DNA from: Bradyrhizobium murdochi
GTDB lineage: Bacteria > Pseudomonadota > Alphaproteobacteria > Rhizobiales > Xanthobacteraceae
DNA: 64,000 nucleotides
NCBI RefSeq assembly: GCF_000472965.1
Contig: NZ_AXAU01000020.1
Span: forward strand, 62,001 to 126,000
Direction of reading: 5' to 3'
The stretch's first letter is position 1, and each line of letters begins with the position of its first letter. Shown here piece by piece: positions 46,432 to 54,192 of the stretch. The position numbers were made by a program, and so were the translations under genes. Below the pieces are notes generated by a model. It saw only the letters and a program-made list of their open reading frames with translations, was not told where the DNA came from and searched no databases.

Positions 46432-47478
46432 TCACGCAGTAATGCAGCTTTCGAAACCTTCGCGGATCGTCTCTTCCGGCAACTCGCGGCCGATGAAGAC
46501 GACGCGGCTTTCGCGCGGCTCGCCTTCCTTCCACTTCCGCTGATGATCGCCTTCCAGCATCATATGCACACCCTGGAACACATAACGGTCGTCGTCGTCG
46601 GTGAAGGAGAGGACGCCCTTCGAGCGCAGGATCTTCTGGCCCTCGGTAGCGACGAGGTTTTGCAGCCACGGCATGAATTTGGTCGGGTCGAGCGGCTTGT
46701 CCGACCGCAGCGACAGCGATTGCATGTCCTCGTCGTGGTAGTGCTTCAATCCGCCACGGCTGTGGCTGTGATCGTTGTGATGATGGTCATGGTCATGATG
46801 GTGATGGTGATGGTCGTCGCCGGCGTCGAGGAATTCCGGTTCGATCTCCAAAATGCGGTCGAGGTCGAACGCGCCACGCTCCAGCACGTCCGCAAGCGCC
46901 ACTTTGCAGCGCTCGGTGCGGTGCAGCTTTGCATATGGATTGATGCCGCGAATTCGGGCCTCGACTTCGGCCAATTCCGGCTTGGAGACGAGGTCGGTCT
47001 TGTTCAGCACGATAACGTCGGCGAACGCAATCTGGTTCTTGGCTTCCGGCGCATCCTTGAGACGATCGCTCAGCCATTTGGCGTCCGCCACGGTGACGAC
47101 TGCGTCAAGCCGCGCGTTCCTCTGCACGTCCTCGTCGACGAAGAAGGTCTGCGCCACCGGCGCCGGATCGGCCAGCCCCGTGGTCTCGACGATGATGGCG
47201 TCGAACTTGCCCTTGCGCTTCATCAGGCCATCCATGATGCGGACGAGGTCGCCGCGTACGGTGCAGCAGATGCAGCCATTGTTCATCTCGAATACTTCCT
47301 CATCGGCGCCGATGATGAGGTCGTTGTCGATGCCGATCTCGCCGAATTCGTTGACGATGACGGCGTACTTCTTGCCGTGATTTTCCGATAGGATGCGGTT
47401 GAGCAGCGTGGTCTTGCCGGCACCGAGATAGCCCGTCAGCACGGTCACTGGAATTTTTTGGGACGAAAGTTCAGACAT
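46432..47478 (-). CDS. COG0523 (CobW/P47K) GTPase, probable zinc chaperone
   Basis: A 348-residue G3E GTPase. Walker A is GYLGAGKTT (residues 16-24), a switch-I-like VNEFGEIGID follows, then the metal-binding CxCC motif as GCICC (residues 68-72), ETTGLADP and the guanine motif LNKTDL. Between the GTPase and C-terminal CobW_C domains lies a His/Asp-rich loop near residue 225. Relatives such as ZigA/ZNG1 insert zinc into client metalloproteins under zinc limitation. The ATG follows GGAGCGATT. It sits between znuA and the WD40 gene in a Zur-type operon, which supports zinc rather than cobalt. Confidence 0.93.
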   Translation of the reverse strand: MSELSSQKIPVTVLTGYLGAGKTTLLNRILSENHGKKYAVIVNEFGEIGIDNDLIIGADEEVFEMNNGCICCTVRGDLVRIMDGLMKRKGKFDAIIVETTGLADPAPVAQTFFVDEDVQRNARLDAVVTVADAKWLSDRLKDAPEAKNQIAFADVIVLNKTDLVSKPELAEVEARIRGINPYAKLHRTERCKVALADVLERGAFDLDRILEIEPEFLDAGDDHHHHHHDHDHHHNDHSHSRGGLKHYHDEDMQSLSLRSDKPLDPTKFMPWLQNLVATEGQKILRSKGVLSFTDDDDRYVFQGVHMMLEGDHQRKWKEGEPRESRVVFIGRELPEETIREGFESCITA

Positions 47479-47532
47479 AATCGCTCCGGAGCGGAAATGG
47501 TTTTACGCACCGGCAGCAGGGAGGCCCCTGCC

Positions 47533-48402
47533 CTATGGGCTCAGCGCGCTGGTCAGGGCCTTTATATTGTGCCTGACCATCGCAATGTAAGTGGGAGAAT
47601 CGCCCTTTTCGCCGGTCAAGCTGTCGGAATAGAGCGTTCCACCGACCCTGGCGCCGGTCTCCGCCGATATCCGGCCCATCAGGCGAGGATCGCTGATATT
47701 TTCGAGAAAAACTGCCGGTATTTTGGCCGCCCTGATCTGGGTAATGATTTTTGCGACATCGCGGGCACTGGCCTCGGACTCGGTCGATACGCCGACCGGC
47801 GCAATGAATTCGATGCCATAGGCGGCGGCGAAATAACCGAACGCGCCGTGGGTCGATATCACCTTGCGGCGCCCTTCCGGAATTTTGGCGACTGCCTCGC
47901 GCACCTCGTGGTCCAATGCGTCGAGTTGCGCCAGATAGGCGCCGGCGTTGGACTTGAAGGTCTCGGCACTGGCGGAATCGGCGGCCACCAGCGCGTCGCG
48001 GATATTGGCCACGTAGATCTTGGCGTTGGCGACCGATTGCCAGGCATGAGGATCAGCTACCGAGCCGAGCTTGAGCGGCGTAATGCCGGTCGTCGCGGTT
48101 ACGACGGTCGCCTTTCCGCCAGCGGATTTGACGAGCCGCGACAACCAGCCCTCGAACCCAAGACCATTGACGAACACAAGCTTTGCACCCGCAACCCGTT
48201 TGGCGTCCGAGGGCGCCGGCACATAAACATGCGCATCGCCGTCGGGCCCGACCAGCGTCGTAACCTCGACACGATCGCCGCCGACTTGGCGGACGAAATC
48301 GCCGATGATCGAGAAGCTCGCAACGACGTCGAGACGATCCGCCGCGCGGGCCGGGCCGACGACCGCGAGCATGGCGAGAACGATAGGCCAGTATCGGATC
48401 AT
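47533..48402 (-). CDS. znuA: Metal ABC transporter substrate-binding protein, ZnuA-like
   Basis: A 289-residue cluster A-I binding protein with a signal peptide (about residues 1-20, ending GPARA). Metal ligands by alignment to the family are H58 (DGDAHVY), H119 (DPHAWQS), H185 (STHGAFGYF) and D260 (YSDSL). The His-rich loop found in many ZnuA proteins is absent, so manganese could be argued from this protein alone, but the Zur box and COG0523 partner point to zinc. It collects metal in the periplasm and delivers it to ZnuB. ATG at 48402, two bases after the znuB stop codon. Confidence 0.9.
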   Translation of the reverse strand: MIRYWPIVLAMLAVVGPARAADRLDVVASFSIIGDFVRQVGGDRVEVTTLVGPDGDAHVYVPAPSDAKRVAGAKLVFVNGLGFEGWLSRLVKSAGGKATVVTATTGITPLKLGSVADPHAWQSVANAKIYVANIRDALVAADSASAETFKSNAGAYLAQLDALDHEVREAVAKIPEGRRKVISTHGAFGYFAAAYGIEFIAPVGVSTESEASARDVAKIITQIRAAKIPAVFLENISDPRLMGRISAETGARVGGTLYSDSLTGEKGDSPTYIAMVRHNIKALTSALSP

Positions 48403-48404
48403 GA

Positions 48405-49274
48405 CTACGCCTCGAGATGACGGCCGGGAAACATCTGCCGGACCAAACCGCTGACAGGGCCGAACAACAGCGACGCGACATACAGCACCGCCGCGATCAG
48501 GATGATCGCGGGGCCTGAGGGAATTTTGGTTTGGAAGGACAGCACCAGTCCGGCATAGCCTGAAACGATCGCGCTCGCGACCGCGATGCAGATCATGCCG
48601 GTGATGTCGCGCGACCAGAAGCGGGCGATGCCGGCGGGCAGGATCATCAGGCCGACGCCGAGAAGCGTGCCGAGCGCGTGAAAGCCGTTGACCAGATTGA
48701 TGACGACCAGCGCCAGGAACGCCAGATGCGCGGGCGCGCCGGCGCGCGAGACGGTGCGCAGGAACACCGGATCGACGCATTCGATCACGAGGGGACGGTA
48801 GATGACCGCCATCACCACGAGTGTAATCGTGGCGTTGAAGGCGATCACCAGCAGCGTCTGGTCGTCCATCGCGAGGATGTTGCCGAACAGCACGTGCAGC
48901 AAGTCGATATTGGTGCCCCTGATGGAGACGATGGTGACGCCGAGCGCCAGCGACACCAAATAGAAGGTCGCGAGCGAGGCGTCTTCCTTCAACTCGGTGT
49001 TGCGCGCGACGAGGCCGGCGAGCAGCGCGACGGTAAAGCCCGCGATCAATCCGCCCGTCGTCATCGCGAATAGATTCAACCCCGAGACCAGGAAACCGAT
49101 CGCAGCGCCCGGCAGGATCGCATGCGCCATGGCGTCACCGACCAGGCTCATCCGGCGCAGCATCAGGAACACGCCGATCGGCGCGGCGCCAAGCGCAAGC
49201 GCAATCACGGCGGCGAGCGCGCGGCGCATGAACTCGAATTCGATGAAGGGCGCGAACAGCGCGTCGTATAGCAT
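48405..49274 (-). CDS. znuB: Metal ABC transporter permease, ZnuB-like
   Basis: A 289-residue ABC-3 family permease with eight to nine membrane segments. Conserved stretches include RRMSLVGDAMAHAILPGAAIGF (about residues 40-61) and GTLLGVGLMILPAGIARFW, both typical of zinc/manganese permeases. The ATG at 49274 shares its first base with the end of znuC, so the two are translationally coupled. It is the inner-membrane channel for the ZnuA-delivered metal. Confidence 0.93.
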   Translation of the reverse strand: MLYDALFAPFIEFEFMRRALAAVIALALGAAPIGVFLMLRRMSLVGDAMAHAILPGAAIGFLVSGLNLFAMTTGGLIAGFTVALLAGLVARNTELKEDASLATFYLVSLALGVTIVSIRGTNIDLLHVLFGNILAMDDQTLLVIAFNATITLVVMAVIYRPLVIECVDPVFLRTVSRAGAPAHLAFLALVVINLVNGFHALGTLLGVGLMILPAGIARFWSRDITGMICIAVASAIVSGYAGLVLSFQTKIPSGPAIILIAAVLYVASLLFGPVSGLVRQMFPGRHLEA

Positions 49275-50029
49275 CAGGCCGCCCGTGATGGCATATCGGC
49301 GGCGCAAGCTGCGGCGCTGTCATCGAAGGCTTCGCACATCTTCATCGCGACCAGCAGGTTTTCCGGTGTCAGCACTTCGGCGGTCGGCCCCCACGCAACC
49401 GGCCCGCGCGCCAGCAGCAGGGTTTCGGGGAAGTGGCTTCGCACCATCTCCAGATCATGTAGCGCCGCCAGCACGGTGCGCCCCTCGCCATGCCAGCGCC
49501 TGACCAGCGCGATCAGGTCCGCGGAAGTTTTTGCATCGATGGCGTTGAACGGCTCATCCAAAACAATGAGGCGCGAATCCTGCAGCAGCACCCGCGCGAA
49601 CAGCATGCGCTGCATCTGCCCGCCGGACAGCGTGCCGATCGCACGGTTTTCGAAACCGTTGAGCCCGACCGCGGCGAGCGCCGCCAGGATCTTTTCGCGC
49701 GCGGCCTTGCCGATGCCGCCGAACGGACCCGTCGAACGCCACAGCCCGCTGCCGACGAAATCGAACACCGAGATCGGGAAGCTGCGGTCGATGTCGACGC
49801 TCTGCGGCAGATAGGCGATGTCCCTGCTATCGAGACCGCCGAGACCAATCGCGCCGGACAGCGGCTTGAGGATGCCGGCCACCCCCCGGAACAGGGTCGA
49901 CTTGCCGGCGCCGTTCGGCCCGATCACCGCCATCAGCGCGCCCGGCGCGACCTCGCCGTTGAGGTGATGCACCGCCGGATGGCGGTCGTAGCCGAGCGTG
50001 ACGTTTCGAAACTTTATCTGCGCGGTCAT
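49274..50029 (-). CDS. znuC: Metal ABC transporter ATP-binding protein, ZnuC-like
   Basis: A 251-residue ABC ATPase with Walker A GPNGAGKST (near residues 37-45), signature LSGGQMQRMLFARVLL and Walker B LIVLDEPFNAID, followed by the switch histidine in ALHDLEMV. The Q-loop is in AYLPQSVDIDRSFPISVFDFV, a pattern of zinc/manganese importers. The ATG at 50029 follows GAGGTGAGC and lies two bases after the stop of the His-rich microprotein. It powers ZnuB. Confidence 0.93.
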   Translation of the reverse strand: MTAQIKFRNVTLGYDRHPAVHHLNGEVAPGALMAVIGPNGAGKSTLFRGVAGILKPLSGAIGLGGLDSRDIAYLPQSVDIDRSFPISVFDFVGSGLWRSTGPFGGIGKAAREKILAALAAVGLNGFENRAIGTLSGGQMQRMLFARVLLQDSRLIVLDEPFNAIDAKTSADLIALVRRWHGEGRTVLAALHDLEMVRSHFPETLLLARGPVAWGPTAEVLTPENLLVAMKMCEAFDDSAAACAADMPSRAA

Positions 50030-50031
50030 GC

Positions 50032-50211
50032 TCACCTCATCGCCACCAGGACAACGGCCCACAGAGCGACGCTGACGGCGAGCGCTGCCGCAAGGCGGGC
50101 TGACAGGGTCATCCGCAGGATCGACCAGGGCGCGGCCTGCGCCGGATGCGGCGTCGCCGGGCCGTGGCTGTGGGCGTGAGCGTGATGCGCGTGGTCATGG
50201 GCGTGAGGCAT
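50032..50211 (-). CDS. His-rich single-pass membrane microprotein at the head of znuCBA
   Basis: A 59-residue protein. The first 17 residues, MPHAHDHAHHAHAHSHG, hold eight histidines in a repeated HxH pattern; a Pro/Ala linker follows, then a membrane helix at about residues 39-57 (ARLAAALAVSVALWAVVLV) and a final MR. Arginines at 33 and 39 lie before the helix, so the His-rich part is probably cytosolic by the positive-inside rule. Its stop codon is two bases before the znuC ATG, and a Zur box lies 4-26 bases upstream of its own ATG, leaving no room for a ribosome site and suggesting a leaderless or very short-leader mRNA. A zinc-buffering or delivery role is inferred. Confidence 0.7.
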   Translation of the reverse strand: MPHAHDHAHHAHAHSHGPATPHPAQAAPWSILRMTLSARLAAALAVSVALWAVVLVAMR

Positions 50212-50214
50212 GGA

Positions 50215-50237
50215 TCGACGTTATATTATAACATTAC
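50215..50237 (-). promoter_or_regulatory. Zur box with overlapping -10 element
   Basis: The 13-bp core GTTATATTATAAC is a perfect palindrome and the 23-bp window agrees with the enterobacterial Zur consensus at 17 of 22 informative positions, including the ATAACATT right arm. On the minus strand the core contains TATAAT, a perfect -10 hexamer, so bound Zur would block RNA polymerase directly. Transcription would start within a few bases of the microprotein ATG. Confidence 0.8.
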
Positions 50238-50261
50238 CGGAGTCCACGAGGCGGAGCGGCC

Positions 50262-50299
50262 GTAAACCGGTGTTCTCTAGGTAAACCGGTGTTCTCTAG
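50262..50299. repeat. 19-bp perfect tandem duplication
   Basis: GTAAACCGGTGTTCTCTAG occurs twice back to back (50262-50280 and 50281-50299) upstream of the Zur-type promoter. The cause is probably slippage; no regulatory role is evident. Confidence 0.95.
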
Positions 50300-50421
50300 G
50301 GAGCCCTGGCCCGTCGTCCCTCGCCCCACCGGGTCGCGCGAATGCGCGCCCGATGACAGGCTCCGGCGAAGCGGACGAGCCCCATCATTAGATACCCGAT
50401 ACCCGGCGCGAATCGAGGTCT

Positions 50422-50697
50422 TTAACGCGATCTGCGAGCGGCATGCCGAACCCCGTGGATTACAATCCCCATCGTGTCGGGCCGATAGAAAATCAGATAG
50501 GGATAGGGTCTTGCCACCGCCCTGCGGATGCCATTCTTGCTGGTAAGACGGCCGGAATTCGGGTGATCTGCAAGCAGTTCAATCACGGCTTGGAGTCGCC
50601 GCTTGACGTTGTCTGCACCCTGTGGCGAACGAGCATCAATGTAGTCGAGGATTTCGGCAAGCTGCCGGAGCGCCCGGCGTGTGTAGCGGACCCTCAC
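50422..50697 (-). CDS. ParE/RelE-family toxin
   Basis: A 91-residue basic protein of the RelE/ParE superfamily: MRVRYTRRALRQLAEILDYI, PNSGRLTSKNGIRRAV and YLIFYRPDTMGIVIHGVRH are the standard segments, ending HAARRSR. Members of this length are usually ParE-like gyrase inhibitors, although mRNA interferases cannot be excluded. The GTG start at 50697 overlaps the antitoxin stop by four bases, so toxin translation is coupled to the antitoxin. It is type II toxin-antitoxin by arrangement. Confidence 0.92.
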   Translation of the reverse strand: MRVRYTRRALRQLAEILDYIDARSPQGADNVKRRLQAVIELLADHPNSGRLTSKNGIRRAVARPYPYLIFYRPDTMGIVIHGVRHAARRSR

Positions 50698-50921
50698 AGC
50701 CCATGCTTCGCCCAGACGGCGCGGACCTCTTCATCGGTTGCGAACTCACCGCGTGCGGCTTCGGCCAGCGAAGCATCAAGATCGGCGGCTTCCTCGGGTG
50801 TGAGCTCATAAGGCGGCTGGTCCACGCCTGCGAGTTGCAGCAGAATTCGCGCAAGATCGTCCTGCGCCTCATCTGGCAGAGCGGAAACGGCCCTGACGGC
50901 CTGTTCGAGCAAGCGGGTCAT
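50694..50921 (-). CDS. Antitoxin of the ParE-type module
   Basis: A 75-residue acidic protein located directly before and overlapping the toxin gene. The N-terminal part MTRLLEQAVRAVSALPDEAQDDLARILLQ is an amphipathic helix pattern often seen in antitoxins that pair with ParE, and the C-terminal part (LTPEEAADLDASLAEA, TDEEVRAVWAKHGL) is the toxin-binding region. The ATG at 50921 is chosen although AGG is its only ribosome motif; an upstream GTG-type start at 50951 would add ten residues. Autoregulation is usual but no operator palindrome was obvious. Confidence 0.88.
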   Translation of the reverse strand: MTRLLEQAVRAVSALPDEAQDDLARILLQLAGVDQPPYELTPEEAADLDASLAEAARGEFATDEEVRAVWAKHGL

Positions 50922-50979
50922 CCTGCAAATATAATGAGTTCGGTTCCTCATTGAAAGCCTTGTGGCCCTCCTAGCACCC

Positions 50980-51483
50980 TCACGGCTTCCCGATCACCAT
51001 CGCGATCGCCGCCGCCAGAAACGGAAACGGCACTGAGACTGCGGCACGAAACCAGACGAAGCGGGCCGGCATGAACGGGATTTCCCAGAGGATCATGCGC
51101 TGAAAGGCGAACAGCGCCCAGGCGACGACATAGGCGATCACCTGTGGCGTGCCGCCGCCGACCTTCAGCGCCACTGCACCGATCGAAAAGCCGACCACGG
51201 GGCCTCCGGGCGTCGCCGCCCCCGCAATCACCGCGGTCAGCACGCCGAACCATCCGCTGTCGGGGCCGAGCCAGCCGGTGATGACTTCCGGCGGAATAAC
51301 GGCGGCGATGTAGCCCGAGCCGATCACGCCGAGCGCAATGCGCGGCACGATGTTGATGAAGTCCATCGAGCCTTCGCGCACCGACGACACCAGCACGACG
51401 CGGCCGCGCCGCCACGCCATGAAGCCGAGAATCGCGACCGAGCCCCACAGCGTGATGTCGATGATCAGCGCAGACGCCGTCAC
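50980..51483 (-). CDS. Permease, second half of a split COG0701-like protein
   Basis: A 167-residue membrane protein with four hydrophobic segments. The motif GWLGPDSGWFGVLTAVIAGAATPGGPVVGF is the conserved element of DUF318/COG0701 permeases, which are usually single proteins of about 330 residues with this motif twice. The GTG at 51483 overlaps the stop of the partner gene upstream by four bases. The two halves probably assemble together. The transported species, often suggested to be a metalloid or organic ion, is unknown. Confidence 0.85.
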   Translation of the reverse strand: MTASALIIDITLWGSVAILGFMAWRRGRVVLVSSVREGSMDFINIVPRIALGVIGSGYIAAVIPPEVITGWLGPDSGWFGVLTAVIAGAATPGGPVVGFSIGAVALKVGGGTPQVIAYVVAWALFAFQRMILWEIPFMPARFVWFRAAVSVPFPFLAAAIAMVIGKP

Positions 51484-52073
51484 GACGGCTCGCCCTTCGG
51501 ATACATCCGCACGAAGACGACGCGGCCGAGCCAGCCTGCCAGCACCGGGATCGGCAGCGAGATCGCAATACGCCACAGCGTGAAGTCGGTGCCGAGAATC
51601 GGCAGCTCCCAAGCGACCGCGCGGCCGTAGCCGATCAGCGTCCAGCTCACGACCATGGCGATGGTGGCGCCGAAATCGGCGCCGACGGTGAGCAATGCCG
51701 CCGCCACCGGATAGGCGGTGAACGGGCCGCCGGGCAGGATCGCGCCGAATGCCGTTCCGATCAAAAGTCCTTTCAGGCCCGATTCCGGCCCGAGCGATCG
51801 CGAGACTTTGTCGTGCGGCAGAATTTCCGCGATGAATCCGCCGAGCAGGCAGCCGGCCAGCACGCGCGGGATGATTTCGCCGAACAGCCAGAGGTCATGC
51901 GTGAGAATATTGAGCACACCGTCGATGCCGTCGCGCCGCCACACCAGCGCAGCGCAGATCGCGACGAGCGCGCCGATCACGATCATCGACCAGCCGACCG
52001 GCTTGCGGGCGCGCCGGGGTTTTGGCTCGGCGTCGTCGGCTGGCGCCGGGTCTGTTAGCGGAGGTTCTGACAA
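51480..52073 (-). CDS. Permease, first half of a split COG0701-like protein
   Basis: A 197-residue membrane protein, partner of the previous gene. A polar N-terminus (residues 1-28, Pro/Arg-rich) precedes four hydrophobic segments. The conserved element here is SLGPESGLKGLLIGTAFGAILPGGPFTAYPV, parallel to the one in the second half, so the pair derives from one duplicated fold. The start is uncertain: a TTG at 52073 without a ribosome site, or the internal ATG at 51986 (MIVIGALVAI). Confidence 0.82.
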   Translation of the reverse strand: MSEPPLTDPAPADDAEPKPRRARKPVGWSMIVIGALVAICAALVWRRDGIDGVLNILTHDLWLFGEIIPRVLAGCLLGGFIAEILPHDKVSRSLGPESGLKGLLIGTAFGAILPGGPFTAYPVAAALLTVGADFGATIAMVVSWTLIGYGRAVAWELPILGTDFTLWRIAISLPIPVLAGWLGRVVFVRMYPKGEPS

Positions 52074-52221
52074 GGCTGTGGGATTTGGCGGGTGAAGCTA
52101 GGCCATCTTGCTTAGTCCCGCGCGTGTGGCGAAGCAAACGGAAGCTCGCACGATACCCATGCGCATCTCAAGGATGCCCATGCGACGACGTCACGCGGCC
52201 CGTGTTCGTATGGCGGTTGGT

Positions 52222-52596
52222 TCAGGTGAACTGACGCACCAGTGCGAGACCGCCGAACAGCCCGGCAATCGAAAGCAGGACGGAGCCAATCACGTAAAGC
52301 GCCGCGAGCCCAAGCTCGCTGCGCTCGTAGAGCAGCGCGGCATCGAGCGAATAGGCCGAGAACGTGGTGTAGCCGCCGAGGACGCCGGTCATCAAGAACA
52401 GCCGCCAGGGCTGCGACGCTTCGCCCTTGAAGGCGAGATAACCCGCGATCAGCCCCATCGCGGTCGAGCCGGTAATATTGATGATGAAGGTGCCCCAGGG
52501 AAATCCGGTGCCGAGGCAGCGGGCACAAGTGAGATTGATGAGATGACGCAGCGTCGCGCCAAGGCCGCCGCCGAAAAAGACCAACAGATAACTCAT
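52222..52596 (-). CDS. crcB: Fluoride ion channel/exporter CrcB (Fluc)
   Basis: A 124-residue, four-helix membrane protein with all the family motifs: GGGLGATLRHLIN (residues 9-21), the NITGS segment and TTFSAYSLD around residue 78. Fluc proteins form antiparallel dimers that let fluoride out of the cytosol. No fluoride riboswitch was recognised in front of the gene. ATG at 52596. Confidence 0.95.
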   Translation of the reverse strand: MSYLLVFFGGGLGATLRHLINLTCARCLGTGFPWGTFIINITGSTAMGLIAGYLAFKGEASQPWRLFLMTGVLGGYTTFSAYSLDAALLYERSELGLAALYVIGSVLLSIAGLFGGLALVRQFT

Positions 52597-52734
52597 CGCA
52601 GCAATTTTTCCACGTCACAACAGCCCGGCAGAGTGGTTTTGCCGCACGGGAGCCCTACCCGCAAGGATTTAAAGGTACAGCGCAACGAAAAGGGGCGGTA
52701 GCCGCACAACCACCCCTTCGATGTCTGCTCCGCT

Positions 52735-52776
52735 GTCATTCCGGGGCGATGCGAAAGCATCGAACCCGGAATGACG
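52735..52776. repeat. Palindromic intergenic repeat, family C copy 2 (short)
   Basis: GTCATTCCGGGGCGATGCG, AAAG, then CATCGAACCCGGAATGACG. It is a 42-base version of the arms of the element at 19656-19735, placed just after the sodB stop codon, where it can act as a 3' stem-loop of that transcript. Confidence 0.8.
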
Positions 52777-52785
52777 ATGTTGGCT

Positions 52786-53388
52786 TTAGGCTCCGGCCTT
52801 GCCGAACAGCTCGTCGACGTAGTCCCAGTTGATCAGGTTATCGCAGAACGCCTTGAGATAGTCGGGACGGCGGTTGCGATAGTCGATGTAGTAGGAGTGC
52901 TCCCAGACGTCGCAGCCGAGAATCGGCGTCGCGCCGTAGACCAGCGGGCTTTCGCCGTTCGCAGTCTTGGAGATTTCGAGCTTGCCGTTCTTGACCGACA
53001 GCCAGCACCAGCCGGAGCCGAACTGGCCGACGCCGGCAGCGGCGAAATCGGCCTTGAACTTATCGAGGCCGCCGAGGTCTTCGGTGATCTTCTTTTCCAG
53101 ACGACCGGGCAGCTTGCTGCCGCCGCCATTCGGTTTCATCCAGTTCCAGAAATGCAGGTGGTTGTAATGCTGGCCGGCATTGTTGAACACGGCCGGATTC
53201 TTGCCGAACGAACCTTTGACGATCTCCTCCAGGGACTTGCCTTCGAATTCAGTCCCCTTGATCGCGTTGTTTCCGTTGGTCACGTAAGCTTGGTGATGCT
53301 TGTCGTGGTGGTATTCCAGCGTTTCCTTGGACATGTGGGGCGCAAGGGCGTCGTGGGAATAGGGAAGATTGGGCAGCGTGAAGGTCAT
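52786..53388 (-). CDS. sodB: Superoxide dismutase, Fe/Mn family (Fe type)
   Basis: A 200-residue cytosolic superoxide dismutase. Metal ligands are H27 (EYHHDKHHQAYV), the histidine of AGQHYNHLHFW, and the Asp and His of CDVWEHSYYIDY. The residue pattern around GQHYNHLHFWNW and FGSGWCWLSV is typical of the iron type, although metal choice is not certain from sequence. ATG at 53388. It stands alone, followed by a palindromic repeat. Confidence 0.95.
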   Translation of the reverse strand: MTFTLPNLPYSHDALAPHMSKETLEYHHDKHHQAYVTNGNNAIKGTEFEGKSLEEIVKGSFGKNPAVFNNAGQHYNHLHFWNWMKPNGGGSKLPGRLEKKITEDLGGLDKFKADFAAAGVGQFGSGWCWLSVKNGKLEISKTANGESPLVYGATPILGCDVWEHSYYIDYRNRRPDYLKAFCDNLINWDYVDELFGKAGA

Positions 53389-53566
53389 GGGGTGATGTCC
53401 GAACTGATGGGAGACGTGGTGGTCTAACGGGAACTCTTATAGAAGGTTCCATTGCGCATAAACATCGCAATTTGGCAAGAACGGGAAGCTTCCGGCAACG
53501 CCGCGTCCCGCGTCCAGCGTATGACAGGCATGGCAGCCGCATGCATTGGCGCGGTATGGTGATGAA

Positions 53567-54106
53567 ATGAGCATCGAGATCGACGTCCTGAACGGGGACT
53601 CCTCATGGCCGCGCGCCGAACCGCTGATGGAGGCGGTATGGCCGCGCCATCTCGTCGAAAAATCGTCATGGGGTCACGTCAAATGGGCCCATGCCGATCT
53701 GCGCGTGCTGATTGATGCCCCCGAGGACGCGGAGAGGCCGGGGCTGGCCTGCCATGTCGGCATCTATTTCCGCACCGCGACCTGGGACGGTCGCAAGGTC
53801 CAGATCGGCGGCATCGGCGGCGTCTCGACGCGGGAGGATTGCCGGGGACGCGGCTATGCCACGCTGGCGCTCAACGCCGCGATCAGGACCCTGCGCGACC
53901 ACGAAGCGGTGCGCTTTGCGATGTTGTTTTGCGAGCCGCACAATGAAGCATTCTATCAGGCGCGCGGCTGGCATGCGTTCAACGGCGAGGTCTATGCCGA
54001 GCAGCCGGAGGGAAGAATTCGCTTCGAGGCCATGGCACCATACGTGTTCGATTTCACCCGCAAGCCGCGCGATGGAATAATCGACCTATGCGGCCTGCCT
54101 TGGTGA
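53567..54106 (+). CDS. GNAT-family N-acetyltransferase
   Basis: A 179-residue GNAT protein. The acetyl-CoA-binding motif A is IGGIGGVSTREDCRGRGYATLALNAAI (residues 80-106), followed by FAMLFCEPHNEAFYQARGWH. The arrangement resembles aminoglycoside 2'-N-acetyltransferases, but such similarity is weak and substrate assignment would be speculative. The ATG at 53567 is preferred to in-frame starts upstream. It is divergent from sodB with 178 bases between starts. Confidence 0.87.
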   Translation: MSIEIDVLNGDSSWPRAEPLMEAVWPRHLVEKSSWGHVKWAHADLRVLIDAPEDAERPGLACHVGIYFRTATWDGRKVQIGGIGGVSTREDCRGRGYATLALNAAIRTLRDHEAVRFAMLFCEPHNEAFYQARGWHAFNGEVYAEQPEGRIRFEAMAPYVFDFTRKPRDGIIDLCGLPW

Positions 54107-54192
54107 CCCCTGCACCAGCGCGGGTGGCTTGCGCCGGTCAAGGTCAATAATATGTCATCCATAATCTATTCGATTTGGATCACCGGTGACGC

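Noticed and set aside
52597..52700. Possible fluoride riboswitch in front of crcB
   Set aside because: Two small hairpins are present, but I could not match the conserved core of the crcB RNA motif.
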